DNA of 64,000 nucleotides from Craterostigma plantagineum (taxonomy: Eukaryota; Streptophyta; Magnoliopsida; Lamiales; Linderniaceae), in the NCBI GenBank assembly GCA_027422505.1, contig JAPQWV010000018.1, positions 17,998,001 to 18,062,000 on the forward strand. Direction: 5' to 3'. Under the pieces are notes generated by a model, which did no database searches, had not been told where the DNA came from, and saw only the letters and a list, made by a program, of their open reading frames with translations. Each line of letters opens with the position of its first letter. Position 1 is the stretch's first letter. Made by a program: the position numbers and the translations under genes. This document shows positions 36,812 to 49,772 of this stretch, one piece after another.

Positions 36812-39800
36812 ATGTCTCATCAGCTTAAACGATCTTCGTCGTCGTCATCACCGGCACCTATGAAGAAGGCGAAGTCGCAGGCTATAGCTGAAGGGAGCAG
36901 CAAAAACGGTCAGACTACTACTTCTACCAACCCGAATATGCACTTATCTGAAGCTTTTCCGACGGCCGAAGACGATCCGAGCGACGACGTCGTTTTGGTG
37001 GAGGCCTCCTCGCGGGTCTCCGCGTCGAATCTGGCGCGAAAGAAGTCACAGCCTCCGCAGCCGGCGAAGAAGCTAGTGATTAAGATCGCTAAAGGTTTCT
37101 CGCCTTATGTTATTTCTTGATTGTCCTTTGTTCTTATGGTGTTGCGAATTTTGTGAGTTGGATTGATTGGGTTGAGCTTGGGTTCGATTGAATGCCAGGG
37201 TTTTTATGGGCTGAGACTCTGCGATGAGTTTAAGCTAAATGCCTTGTCATGTAGGTGGAGATCTGAGGCACTTTTTGAGTTTTAAATGGAAATTTTGCGG
37301 AATATAAAGTTGTTTTCAGCTGGATGTGAAGCATCTTTTTCTTGATTATGGTATAGTGTAGCATAGTATAATTTTGTGAAAGGGCTGAAGAATTGAAATA
37401 GTTAAAGTTGGAGAATTGCTTTGTGACTTTCAGACGGATGCGAAGCTTGACAATTCTTGAGTAGCGCCTTTTAATTATTTTTCCAATTATCTTTCTTTAC
37501 ATCTAAAGGTAAACCAACGCTACCGAGTAACTTCGAGGAAAATACCTGGGAAACGCTCAAGTCTGCTATTAGCGCAATATTTCTGAAGCAGCCAGATCCG
37601 TGTGACCTGGAGAAGCTATATCAGGTTAATTTAGCTTAAGCATTATGTTTTATTTTGATGTTATTTTAGATACTTACAACCTTTACTTCTTAACTCAAGG
37701 GGGTTAATGATCTATGCCTTCACAAGTTGGGCGGAAGCCTTTATCAAAAAATTGAAAAGGAGTGTGAATCCTACATAGCTGCTGCTTTGCATGCGTTGAT
37801 TGGGCAAAGTGAAGATTTGGTGGTTTTCCTATCACTTGTTCAAAAGTGCTGGCAAGATTTTTGTGAGCAGATGTTGGTGATCCGTAGTATAGCATTGTAT
37901 CTTGATAGGACGTATGTCAAGCAAACACCAAATGTCTGTTCACTTTGGGACATGGGCTTGAAGCTTTTTCGCAAGCATCTCGCCCTAGCTTCAGAAGTAG
38001 AGCACAAAACCTTGTTTGGGCTTTTGAAAATGATTGAAAGTGAGAGGTGAGTTCCAATTTTTAAGCATAAAATTTGTTTTCATCCCTTGTTATTATGACT
38101 CACTGGACCGTAAAGGGAGACCAATCATTTTTGTCTAAGAAGTCTTCCCTGTTGTTCGCATCCTTGCCTTATACTTCTGAATATTCTTTAGATAAGATGA
38201 AGCATGGTTTTATCAAATGTGGGATGTGGAATATGAAGTTAAATTTTATTTTATATTATCTTATAGATTAGGTGAAGCGATTGATAGTACTCTCCTTAAA
38301 AAGAATCTTCTGAAGATGTTCACTGCCTTGGGAATTTACACGGAAATCTTTGAGAAACCATTCCTTGAGGGTACAACAGAGTTTTACGCCGCAGAAGGCA
38401 TAACATACATGCAACAGTCAGATGTTCCCGATTATTTAAAGCATGTAGAGGTATGTGTTTACATGCTTACATTTTCTCTGCTCGAAAATTACGTAGCTTT
38501 TTCTTTTCCTGCCGGCGATTCATTGGTGTTTCTTATGTATGTCTAATATTTCAGATAAGGCTACAAGAGGAACATGACAGATGTCTACTGTACCTGGATG
38601 CAAGTACGAGAAAGCCACTTTTGGCCTCCTTAGAGATGGAACTTCTTGAGCGTCATGTTACTGCAATTCTTGATAAGGTTGGAGCCTCGAATGCATTACA
38701 ATCCTAATAGAAGTTTCAATTCCTATGTCTTCTTTTACCTGGCATTGTTATTTTGTACTAAATTGTGACTTTTGATACTTGCAGGGTTTCACGATGCTGA
38801 TGGAAGGGAAGCGTGTGGAAGACCTTCAGAGAATGTACATGCTTTTTAGCAGGATAACTGCACTTGAATCATTGAGGCAATCCCTTAACCAATATATCCG
38901 TAAAACTGGACAAAGACTTGTTTTAGATGAAGAAAAGGAGAAAGATATGGTGTCAAGTTTATTGGAATTTAAGGCCAATGTCGACATGATATGGGAAGAA
39001 AGTTTCTCGAGAAATGAAGCTTTTAGCAATACAATCAAGGAAGCTTTTGAGTATCTCATTAATCTTCGCCAGGTACCATTATTGCCACCCTTTATTCTAA
39101 TGTACCTGGAGATTAAGTTTTGTCTATTTAACTGATAAAAATGTTTTGTCTATTCCAGCCCTTTTAATCATATTCTCCTTTCTTATTCAGAACCGACCCG
39201 CCGAGCTGATTGCGAAGTTTGTAGATGAGAAGCTTCGAGCTGGAAATAAGGGTACATCTGAAGAGGAACTCGAGAGTATACTCGATAAAGTTCTGGTCTT
39301 GTTCAGGTTTATACAGGTACGTGCATCGATTGTGACATTGTGTTATTTTTCGATCTTTTGTATTAAGCGTGGTGCTCAGTAGTATAACAATCCCTTGTGT
39401 AGGGTAAAGATGTATTTGAAGCATTCTACAAGAAAGATCTTGCTAAAAGGCTTTTATTGGGGAAAAGTGCATCAATTGATGCAGAAAAATCAATGATTAC
39501 TAAGGTACTTTCTTTTTGTGTGTTTTTATGAACTGAATTTTCTTTTTATTTGTATTCTCAGATAAAGACCACTTTGATCTTTTATTTCAGTTGAAAACTG
39601 AGTGTGGCAGTCAATTTACCAACAAACTTGAAGGAATGTTCAAGGTGAGGAATTGTTCTCAGATCTTATGTGATGCCATCGAGCCATACTGCAGATACAG
39701 ATGCTTTCTGAACTTTCTGCCCCGTTGAAAGAAAAAAAGCCGTCTATTGTTTAATGTCCAAGGAATGATATATGACCTATCAAATGGTCTAGCTAGACCA

Positions 39801-41333
39801 TTTAAAATTTGGATTAAATTTATTTGCTAGATGGTATTAATTTCATGATGATACAATTTCCAGGATATTGAATTGTCGAAGGAGATAAATGAATCCTTCA
39901 AGCAGTCATCACAGGCTCGTACAAAGCTTCCGTCGGGCATCGAGATGGGCGTTCATGTCTTAACAACTGGGTGAGTAAAGCCTTTGATTCAGAAATCTTC
40001 AGCCTAAGCTTTCATTCTAGTCCAAGAGCCTTATTTAAATATTCTGACTGCAGGTATTGGCCTACCTATCCTCCTATGGATGTTCGTCTGCCTCATGAAT
40101 TGAATGTGTATCAGGTTTCCCTTATAGAATAGAACCCCGCTATTGATGTTGATGGCATCTCAACGTAAGGGAAAACGTAAGTTTCATCGTACTTCTCGGG
40201 TGTTTTGTCAGGATATATTCAAGGAGTTTTACTTGAGCAAACACAGCGGCAGGCGATTGATGTGGCAAAATTCGTTGGGTCAGTGTGTGCTGAAAGCTGA
40301 ATTTCCAAAAGGTAAAAAGGAGTTGGCCGTTTCTCTGTTTCAGGTTAGTACACTCTACTAGAGGATTCATATAGTCATATGGATACACACAAAATGCTAC
40401 TCAAAGCACCATGATTATAACATCTCTTCATGCTATTTCGTCTTTTGTTGTCTGCTGTAGGCTATTGTCTTGATGCTTTTCAACGATATGGAGAAGCTTA
40501 GCTTCGAAGACATCAAGGAATCAACGGGTATCGAGGATAAAGAACTGAGGAGGACATTACAGTCACTTGCATGTGGAAAGCTCCGCGTACTTCAAAAGGT
40601 GCATGAATGATCATTATCCAAGATTTATACCCTTGGCTCGTCTGTAATAAACTTTCTTCCCATATGATAATCAAGCTATTGCAATGATCCATGTAGATTC
40701 CTAAAGGCCGAGATGTAGAAGATGGGGATTCCTTCGTCTTCAACGATCAATTTACTGCTCCTTTATATCGTATAAAGGTATACCTTTCGTTTCTTTTTTT
40801 CTTTCTCAGTCAAACTATGTACTCCTGTAATGATCACTTTTACTACAATGCTATGTACGAGCAGGTAAATGCGATTCAGATGAAGGAAACTGTCGAGGAA
40901 AACACAAGTACTACCGAACGTGTATTCCAAGACCGCCAATACCAGGTTAGTGTGAAACTTGTCGTACTATGTTGTCTTATTTTGTTAAAGGAAATCGCAT
41001 CGTTGCAACACACTCTTTCGTACAGATTGATGCTGCGATTGTTCGTATAATGAAGACAAGGAAAGTTCTCAGCCACACACTTCTGATAACAGAGCTCTTT
41101 CAACAGGTAAAAAATCCATCATCCATCAAACATAAGCATTCGTTGTCGTCTGAATGAAAATCTTGAATCATAGGAATATTGCATTTGTGGTCTGAATTTG
41201 GAATCGATATTATTTGCAGCTGAAGTTTCCTATAAAACCCGCGGACTTGAAGAAAAGGATAGAGAGTTTGATCGATAGAGAGTACTTGGAGCGCGACAAG
41301 AGTAACCCTCAAGTATACAATTACCTTGCATAA
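36812..41333 (+). CDS. CUL4: Cullin 4, scaffold of CRL4 ubiquitin ligases
   Basis: Seventeen exons: 36812-37094, 37509-37624, 37700-38046, 38267-38450, 38555-38677, 38785-39072, 39191-39316, 39403-39504, 39591-39644, 39864-39970, 40054-40114, 40212-40343, 40461-40598, 40697-40777, 40865-40945, 41026-41106, 41220-41333. All GT-AG; they sum to 805 aa, close to Arabidopsis CUL4. A Ser/Lys-rich N-terminus carries a likely nuclear signal (PMKKAKSQ). Cullin repeats include [16 protein letters not shown] [10 protein letters not shown], the cullin homology domain has [17 protein letters not shown], and the C-terminal winged helix has IVRIMKTRK, whose Lys (~751) is the NEDD8 site. CUL4 binds DDB1 and RBX1 and targets proteins in light signalling, DNA repair and chromatin. 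No break found. Confidence 0.97.
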
Positions 41334-42344
41334 ATGCATCTTCATATGATCGTTACATTGTGTATTCTGTACATAATGTACTTCTACTTGCATCATATAG
41401 CTCTTTGATCAGTTTGCCTTTCGTTGTTACTGTGTAACTGTAAAGTGTTGTCTCGCTGTTATCTTCATATGCTATATATATTACCTTAAAGAGTTAAGTT
41501 CTTCACATGCATCATGTAACGAATTAATTCAACACTATTTTTGCGTGTTTACTTCAACTCCTTACATTACATTTATGGGACAAAATCGAATACATGTCGT
41601 CATCACTAGTGTGTTTATTTAAAACAAAGCTTTGGGTTAAGTTCAATCGTGGCGCGTAAATGAGTTGGCTTTTTACCACCGAAATCTCTACTAATATGAG
41701 GACATTTGAACTGAACACTCGAAATATCAAGTTAGGGTGTAATCCACGTTAACATTAAACGCTATTATACTAATGAAGATATTATTATAGCTTAAGGCGG
41801 TGATTAAGAGTCTTACTACGTTGTATGCATGATTGGGGACGCCACGTCGGCGGGGTTCGTGTCTTTGTGTCGTACAAATGTGTTTGTATAAAGACAAGAA
41901 AATAGATTAAATAATCGAGGGAAGAGAGGTTCACATTTAATATTCATTACATATTTATTTATATTGAGAGATGACGATGTGAAACTTACGAGGATAAAGA
42001 TTGCACGGTATCCTCGAAATCTTGGATTATAAATTAGCGTGTGACAGGTCTTTGCTATAGACGACTAGATTACGATAGTTAGCTTATTACACCAATGATT
42101 ACTCAATCATGATAAGGCCTATTCATATGTATGTTGCCATTAATATTCAAATGCAAAAATGGATGACGGTGATGATCTATACATCTTAGTATATATTAGA
42201 AACTGACCTTTACTTGATTATATTAATTTTTAAAGAAAATATCAACGCCACATAACGCCCTTTTCTAAATCCTAAAAGAAAATAAACCCTCGAAACTTCC
42301 AACGAAAATGCCATATCACATGATTTATCGCCATGCACGTCTCC
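41334..42344. other. Intergenic, nothing recognised
   Basis: CUL4 3' flank and upstream region of the DUF761 gene. No coding signal or transposon ends seen. Confidence 0.45.
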
Positions 42345-42350
42345 TATAAA
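42345..42350 (+). promoter_or_regulatory. TATA box of DUF761 gene
   Basis: TATAAA at 42345-42350, whose last A is the first base of an upstream in-frame ATG. Transcription should begin about 30 bases further on, so that ATG would not be in the mRNA. This decides the start at 42449. Confidence 0.7.
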
Positions 42351-42448
42351 TGGTCTCATTTGCAAATTGCAAACACAACTCACTTACATTCACTCTCAAA
42401 ATAATAATAATAGTACTACTATCGACAAAATCCCATTTAGATAAGGCC

Positions 42449-43249
42449 ATGCCGTTCTTGGATAATTTCCCAGAAAATCAGATCAATTTCAAGAAATTAA
42501 AGAAGAATAGGAAGACAAAGGAGCATCATCATCAAGTCTTCAAATCCTTACTCGCCCTTCTTGCATCTATTGCCTCTTACATCTCAGTGTTCTACGCTTT
42601 CGACCTATCTCCTTCGATGCTCCTATGCACTTCAACTTTCTGGTTTTTCACAGCAAACACCATCATCATCATCGTAGCTGCTGATTTCGAGTCGTTCTCT
42701 TCATCAAAGGAGCAAGATTCTTACGAAGGATACCTCAAGGACGAACACGTAATAAACCAACCTAGTACGATAATCCAATCTCTTGAGGTAATAACCGAAG
42801 AAAATGCAGCCAATACCTGCGAGGAAAAGAATTCCTCTAACAATGATGATGAGGTTCAAGATATTGATGAGCCGAAAAGTTCGATGCAAAACCCTAATGA
42901 TACTTTCGAGGAAAAAGAGAAAATTAGAGCCGCGAAGAAGCATAATGTCGATAAGAAACCGAAAAGTCGAAGGAAAAAGAGATCTTCGATGAAGAAGTTT
43001 GATAGGAGCTTCTCGGATGGAGTTATTGCAGAAGCTATGGAGGTTGAAGATGGCGAGTTGGGTGCTCTTGGAAGGACTATGTCCGAGAGATATGATGATC
43101 ATCTTCTTCATCAAAGTGATGACGTGTCCATGTTAGAAGCATCTAATGAGTTTGAGGTTATGTCCGATGAACAGCTTAACAGAAGAGTTGAGGAGTTTAT
43201 TAGGAAGTTTAATAGGGATATTAGGCTTCAAGCTGTCACGAGTTGTTGA
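42449..43249 (+). CDS. DUF761 (cotton-fibre-expressed) family protein
   Basis: Single exon, 266 aa from ATG 42449; the longer frame from 42350 is rejected because that ATG overlaps the TATA box. Residues ~32-46 and ~57-75 form two hydrophobic stretches (VFKSLLALLASIASYISVFYAF; TFWFFTANTIIIIVA), suggesting membrane association. A long acidic/basic disordered middle includes KKPKSRRKKRSS and a FDRSFSDG motif. The C-terminal DEQLNRRVEEFIRKFNRDIRLQ is the DUF761 signature. Function of the family is not established; some members affect growth and cell elongation. Confidence 0.88.
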   Translation: MPFLDNFPENQINFKKLKKNRKTKEHHHQVFKSLLALLASIASYISVFYAFDLSPSMLLCTSTFWFFTANTIIIIVAADFESFSSSKEQDSYEGYLKDEHVINQPSTIIQSLEVITEENAANTCEEKNSSNNDDEVQDIDEPKSSMQNPNDTFEEKEKIRAAKKHNVDKKPKSRRKKRSSMKKFDRSFSDGVIAEAMEVEDGELGALGRTMSERYDDHLLHQSDDVSMLEASNEFEVMSDEQLNRRVEEFIRKFNRDIRLQAVTSC

Positions 43250-43695
43250 TCAAACGGATTTTTTTGAAATAATAATGATATTGTAATGGTTTTTGGTAAT
43301 TAGTTGACGAGGCATGCAACTAAACTCAAATTTCTCACAAAAAAAAAAAAGAAACGAAGATATTACATATAGATTCATCTACATGCGTCGAAAATAGATA
43401 TTATAATACATAACGTAATATAAAGTTTGATTCTTCTTCCAAATGTATACAAACTATAACAAACCGACATCTATATAAATATATCAAATCATTAATAATC
43501 ATTAAAATATATCCTCTTTTTCACGATAAGTTACAAGTGGAATGGAACACAAAGGGCCCTCCCTAGTTATCAATACACTTCACCATAGCAAATCTCATAT
43601 TCCATCGTATAGATAGTGCATTATATATATACAGTATATATTTATATATCAGAGAGCTTTGCTAGACTATTTAGCTTCTTATTTCTGTCCATCCA
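43250..43695. other. Intergenic before the MULE
   Basis: DUF761 3' flank with an A-run near 43340. No gene. Confidence 0.45.
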
Positions 43696-43704
43696 TATAT
43701 TAAA
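43696..43704. repeat. Left 9-bp target-site duplication of MULE
   Basis: TATATTAAA, identical to 55167-55175. Nine bases is the standard Mutator-superfamily duplication length. Confidence 0.95.
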
Positions 43705-43850
43705 GGGTAAATTCCTTATCAGTCCCACTTGAAGTTTAAACTTTCTCTTAAATACCCCTCGAATTATTTATTCCTGATCAGTATCCATCTGTGAAAAGTT
43801 TCATATTTAATACCCCAAACATTGAAATGACGGAAATAACCTTTCTTTAG
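43705..43850. repeat. Left terminal inverted repeat of MULE
   Basis: About 145 bp, GGGTAAATTCCTTATCAGTC onward. It matches the reverse complement of 55025-55166 with roughly 85% identity by eye, including CACTTGAAGTTTAAACTT and AAATACCCCTCGAATTATTT. Confidence 0.9.
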
Positions 43851-45450
43851 AATTGCTTAACAATTTTCAGAATATTATATCATGAGACGCGATTATTATA
43901 CCAAGAAAAGATGTTATTATACTAGAAAAATTTATACTATTTTACCAATAGACATAGTTATACCAACAGTGGACTATCATATCCAGTAAAATTTAAGAGT
44001 ATTACACCAATAGATGTCAAAATTATACTAAGAAATAAGAGTTATCATACGAATTGATCTTTCTACATTATACACAAAGACGAAAATTTTACCATCAAAA
44101 TCCAAAATTTCACCAACAAAATATTCAAAAAATTGTACCTAAAATTAGTTAATTATACCATATGTTGTCAACATTATACCAGTAAATAATGTAATTTTAA
44201 ATTATTTTTATATCTGAAATAATCAAATTATACAACAAACACCGTCAATTATACCAACAAACACGAAAAATTTAACCATAAAAATATTCTGAAAATTATA
44301 CCAGTAGAGCGTAACATTATACCAACAAACCAATTTATTACATTATGATTTTTCAGTCCAATTTCTGACAATTATACTAACAGAAGTTGAATATTATACC
44401 AACTGTTTCAGTTATTATACTTAAAAACACTACATATGAAATTATACTCACAGGCGTCAACATTATACCAACAAATCAACTAATTATTCCTAGAAAGAAT
44501 TACAGAATTTTACCATTATATGTTGAAATTTTACCGAAATACCAACTAATTATACCACAAAAACCTCAATAGAATTATACCACGTGTTGTCAACATTATA
44601 CCAGTAAATATTGTAATTTTAAATTATTTATAAATCTGATATAATCAAATTATACCACAAACACCGTCAATTATACCAACAAACACGAAAAATTTAACCA
44701 TAAAAATATTCTGAAAATTATACCAGTAGAGCGTAACATTATACCAATAAACCAATTTATTACATTATGATTTTTCAATCCAATTTCTGACAATTATAAT
44801 AACAGAAGTTGAATATTATACCAACTGTTTCAGTTATTATACTTAAAAACACTACATATGAAATTATACTCACATGCGTCAACATTATACCAACAAATCA
44901 ACTACTTATACCTAGAAAGAATTACAGAATTTTACCATTATATGTTGAAATTTTACCGAAATACGAACTAATTATACCACGAAAACCTCAATAGAATTAT
45001 ACCACGTGTTGTCAACATTATACCAGTAAATATTGTAATTTTAAATTATTTATAAATCTGATATAATCAAATTATACCACAAACACCGTCAATTATACCA
45101 ACAAACACGAAAATTTAACCATAAAAATATTCTGAAAATTATACCAGTAGAGCGTAACATTATACCAACAAACCAATTTATTACATTATGATTTTTCAAT
45201 CCAATTTCTGGCAATTATACTAACAGAAGTTGAATATTATACCAACTGTTTCAGTTATTATACTTAAAAACACTGCATATTAAATTATACTCACAGGCGT
45301 CAACATTATACCAACAAATCAACTAATTATACCTAGGAAGAATTACAGAATTTTACCATTATATGTTGCAATTTTACCGAAATACCAACTAATTATACCA
45401 CGAAAACTCAATAGAATTATACCACGTGTTGTCAACAAATTACCACGTTA
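43851..45450. repeat. Left outer subterminal array, octamer TTATACCA
   Basis: Dozens of TTATACCA words, nearly all in this orientation. Within it three tandem units of about 422 bp (44159-44580, 44581-45002, 45003-45422) are nearly identical, each carrying many octamers and the phrase CACGTGTTGTCAACATTATA. Spurious ORFs at 44387 and 44809 are translations of these units. Confidence 0.9.
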
Positions 45451-46600
45451 CGCCAACAAACTCAATTATAATAACTGGTATAATAACACAAACAGACGGT
45501 ATAATGTCAACAATTACTGGTATAATTTGAGAATTAGTTGGTATAACGTCCAATTTCAATGTATAAAATTAAAATAACTGGTATAATAACGAAATCAGAT
45601 GGTATAATTTCAACAATTCCTGGTATAATTTCAAAATCAGTTGGTATAAATGTCCAATTCCCTGTATAAAATTAAAATAACTGGTATAATAACGGACGAC
45701 GGTATAATTTCTACAGTTTGGTATAATTTCAATATCAGTTGGTATTATTGTCCAATTCGCTGTGTAAAATTAAAATAACTGGTATAATAACGCAAACAGA
45801 TGGTATAATTACTACAATTAATGGTATCATTTCAAAATGAGTTGGTATAAATGTCCAATTCGCTGTATTAAATTGAAAAACTGGTAGAATAACGCGAACA
45901 GATGGTATAATTTCTACCATTTCTGGTATAATTTCAACGGCAGTTGGTATAACATCCAATTTCACTGTATAAATTTAAAATAACTGGTATAATAACAAAA
46001 GGAGATGGTATAGTTTCAGCAATTCCTGGTACTTTTAGAATCAGTTGGTATGACGTCCAATTTCACTGTAAAATTAGAATAACTGGTATAATAACACAAA
46101 CAGATGGTATAGTTTCAACAATTACTGGTATAATTTCAAATTCAGTTGGTATAACGCACAATTTCACTGTATAAAATTAAAATAACTGGTATAATAACAA
46201 AAGGAGATGGTTTAGTTTCAGCAATTTCTGGTATAATTTTAGAATCAGTTGGTATGACGTCCAATTTCACTGTAAAATTTAAATAACTGGTATAATTTCA
46301 ATAGTTTGTGGTATAATTTCCAACATTACTGGTATAATTTCAAAATCAGTTGGTATAACGTCCAATTTCACTGTATAAAATTCGATCAAAGTTGCACATA
46401 CATTTACCAAATGATTCCAAATTATACCACGAAAGACAAATCATATACCAATAAAGGGTAATATTATACCATCAAGAAACTTTAGAAATTTACCAATAAT
46501 CGGTAACATTATTTTTCCGACCAATTTCTAACTATTATACCAGTACCTTCCGACATTATACCAGATGTACTCGAAGATAAGTATTTCGCAGAAGTAAAAA
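45451..46600. repeat. Left inner subterminal array, inverted octamer TGGTATAA
   Basis: The octamer flips to TGGTATAA at about 45475. Around nine tandem units of about 100 bp (e.g. starting 45470, 45573, 45676, 45774) have the pattern AATAACTGGTATAATAAC, then CAGATGGTATAATTTC and CAGTTGGTATAACGTCCAAT. After 46390 a few TTATACCA words return. Confidence 0.88.
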
Positions 46601-46904
46601 AGTTTGTACTTAACACTGAAAAAACAATTTCAACCTAATTGCAACATTAGAACGAAAGGAAGAATAATTCCATCGGTGTTGCGAGGGGAAACCAGGCGTC
46701 GACATTCGATCGGGAACAAGAAAAGCTCAACATCTCTTGTAATCGTGTATTTCGCTGCTGGAAGGTGCGAAACAATTCGTGATTTCGTAGAGCAATTTTT
46801 CGTCAATTTGGTATTTTATTATGGTCTTCTCGTCGAATTGGTGCGTTATTAGGTTTAATATCGTAGTGATTTGGTTATTACTTGTGCCCAGGTAGAATTT
46901 CAAA
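46601..46904 (+). other. Presumed promoter/leader of the Ulp1-like gene
   Basis: Ordinary-composition sequence between the octamer array and the ATG. No clear TATA box identified. Confidence 0.35.
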
Positions 46905-49772
46905 ATGCCGAAGAAGAATAAAGAATTGGTGAACCCCAACGACGAGGCTGTGGGGACTAAACGTAGCCGTTGTCATGTCAACTGTTTTAGAGGCCTTATG
47001 GAGACGGTGATAAAAACGGCCAGTGAGGAGCAGGTTCGAGCTGTAATGCGGTGCCCGTTTTCTCATTTTTTGAAAATACCTCGTATGGAAATACCAACTG
47101 GGCGTTTAGAAGGGATTTTGAGCCGGTTTAGTGAAGACTTTTCTGATTTTAGGTTTGGAAAGAATCATATTGTTCCATTTGAAAAACAAGCTTTTTCTAT
47201 GTTTCTTGGACTGAGGTGTGAAGGAGAGCATGTTGTAGATAATATAATGGTGAGTAAGGATATGTCTTTCCTTCGCCGTTGTTTCGCGGAAAGGAAGATA
47301 TACACTCTTACTAGGTCCGATATCACAAATGCCTTAGAAAGAAATACTGAAGGAGCAGGATTGGGTAGTGATGACTTTGTGCGTTGTTACATTTTATATG
47401 TATTTAGTTGTATCTTGTTTCCGACTTCCACGTATAACCTGCCGTCGTACCTCCTCGCTTACGTGGATAATTTGGGGGGAATTGGAAGTTTTGCGTGCGG
47501 TGCTGCAGTGCATCAGTTTTTGCTGAAATCGATGCGTTCAAAGAGGATGTACGTGGAAGGATGTACATACGGTTTGTTGGTAAGTTATGGGTCTTTAATT
47601 TATTCTGAAGAGACGTAGATTTGAATATACTTGTTCTTAGTTGTGTTGATTTATCTATGATGTTGCAGATTTGGGTGTTCGAGCATTGTCCCTCGGTAGG
47701 GAAGAAGTGTGGGCTGTACGAAGTACCCCGTTGTCTGCGTTGGGTGGATCCGACGACACGTCCTAAGTTAAAGGACGTGGAGAAGCCGTTTGATGCGTTG
47801 GAGCCACATCAAATACTTCAAATATTTCCATCAGTCGAAGAGCAAGTATTTGTAACGATGCCAATGACGGTTGAAGATATCGTGGCACAACGGTATACCG
47901 ATGCGGCAGCGTACCTACAAGAGATAGAACAATTAAGGGCAACGAATTCGAAGTTGGAAGGCATGGTCGAGTACTTAAGGAGACCTAACGAGCTGAACAA
48001 AGTGATGGAAGAAGAGGATAATCGGGGGGAAGAAGATGCCGTGCCCGATAGTATAAGTTTAACTGATGTGGTGCCCGACGGTATAAGTTTGATTGATGTT
48101 CCTATCAAGTTCGAGGAGATAGTAGTTTGCATGTCCCCAAATAGGGGAGGAGCACATAGAGAGTATGATTACACCGTGGAGTACGTTGGAGACGAAGGTG
48201 GACACGATGTGAGCGTAGAAGAAGGCATGCGAGGGACAGATGTAGGGACAGGTAGAGATGATTTGGGCACTGAAGAAGGAAGAAGAATGGAAGGTACAGA
48301 TGATGTGGGCAACGAAGATGGGGTGCCCGAAGGTGAGGGAAGTTGGTGCGCTGAGCAAGCTGCGGTTGAGAGCGTCCGTCGCTTTGGTAAAGTCTTTGGA
48401 CGAAGGAAGAATAATGAAACCAAAGAAGATAGCTCCATTGTCGAAGATGTCGTAGGCAGGAGAGACAGAAAGCCAAGAAAGGATTCGTTGTTCGTGACGC
48501 CTCCTGGATCGACTACACCTGCGAAGAAGTTGAGGCGTACGCGAAAGGGAAAGGTATTTACTATGCTGTTCTTTAACCATTAATTTAATTCAACTTTTGT
48601 GTATAATCGAAAACTTCATTTTCACAGGAGAAGTTGATTGAAATTGAATCTGATGATGAGGCGGGTTTGATAATTGAAAAAGAACGTCACGAAGCTAAGA
48701 AAGCTGCATTAATGCAGAAGTATTATATGTCGAGGTCTTATCCAGGCAGAGACTGCTTGGACGGGGATCGTAGGAACTTGGTTGATGCTTTTTTTGACCA
48801 AGATGATTTTACGTAAGTAAAGATTGATCATATCTTTTATGTTGTTGCGTACAATCTGCGTTTGATTCGACATTTATGTGTAGGTCAACCGTGTTCGCAA
48901 ACGGACCGTCGCAGGTGACCGGTGAGCTACTCATCAATTTGTTTGGGTGAGCCCATTCAAGGCGATATCATCGATTCATGGTTCCAATACATTACTCCAC
49001 CGGTTTACCAAGCACGGAACAATGTCTTTGGTATTGTAAGATTTCTCACAACACATGTCACGGTGAGTATAGTTTACCTACTTGATAGTAAATTTGTTTT
49101 CATTAACTTCATAATAATAGATACTAACTTATTACATCGCTCTGCAGGCTAATTTCTTGGACATTTTGGGGCAGCGGAGAAATAAAAAATTTCCCGATAA
49201 GGACGTGAAAAGTATGTCCTTTGACAATAAGTTGTTACCCTACGTGCTCGGACAGTTAAAAATATTGGAAAACTATGACTTGTCTAAGATGCGAGCTATA
49301 GTTATGCCAATTAATACGAAATTCCACTGGCATCTGCTTATTTTCCTCCCACAAGACAGCATTTTCCGTCATTATACGTCCTTGCAATCCCCCCAATATC
49401 GGTCAGACAGTGAGCTCGTCGTAAGTTCCCTATGAATTACTGTTTTTGATATATATTGATTGGTATAGATGTACCATTTACACGTTTGCTTTTGTTGTTA
49501 AATTTCAGGCCACGCTGTTCGCGCAATACCTCAACGTTCGACATAAACAGAAATTAGCAACTAAGAACAACGTCGAGCATGTAAAATGTCGACAACAAGC
49601 GGAGGGCTCCATGGACTGTGGCACGCTTGTATGCATGTGGGCTGATTCCGTGTTGAAGGACAACATCGCTGGTTGGGATTACGTGGAAGAAGCTGGCGAT
49701 GTTCAAGAATTCCGTGTCATTATCGCATCTGGGATTCTGTCCCACGCTAAGAGTTGTCGAAAAGCGGACTGA
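46905..49772 (+). CDS. MULE-borne Ulp1/C48-like cysteine protease
   Basis: Model: exons 46905-47579, 47669-48553, 48628-48812, 48884-49062, 49148-49420, 49509-49772, all GT-AG. The N-terminal ~225 aa helical domain (CPFSHFLKIPRMEIPTGRLE) resembles domains preceding Ulp1 in plant transposons. Exon 2 has an acidic linker with a duplicated VPD(S/G)ISL phrase. The C-terminal part is the protease: GDIIDSWFQYI, then FHWHLLIF with catalytic His at 49325-49327, and QQAEGSMDCGTL with Gln and Cys (49617-49619). The usual Asp is Thr (49376-49378). Exon 4 needs a one-base frame change near 48945 to stay open, or an acceptor at 48926. It may therefore be damaged. Ulp1 proteases remove SUMO-like tags; the role here is unknown. 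Confidence 0.72.

Noticed and set aside
42350..42448. Longer start for the DUF761 protein at 42350
   Set aside because: That ATG overlaps the TATA box TATAAATGG, so it should lie upstream of the transcript.
44387..44994. Two similar ORFs rich in IIPT/LIIP repeats
   Set aside because: They are translations of the 422-bp octamer array; the reading frame has no start context and breaks with array variants.
43851..46600. CRISPR-like or independent satellite array
   Set aside because: Repeats are contiguous tandem units without unique spacers, in plant DNA, and lie exactly between the TIR and genes of a bounded MULE.
48059..48580. Minus-strand ORFs of 89-173 aa opposite the Ulp1-like exon 2
   Set aside because: They are shadows of the acidic, low-complexity coding strand.
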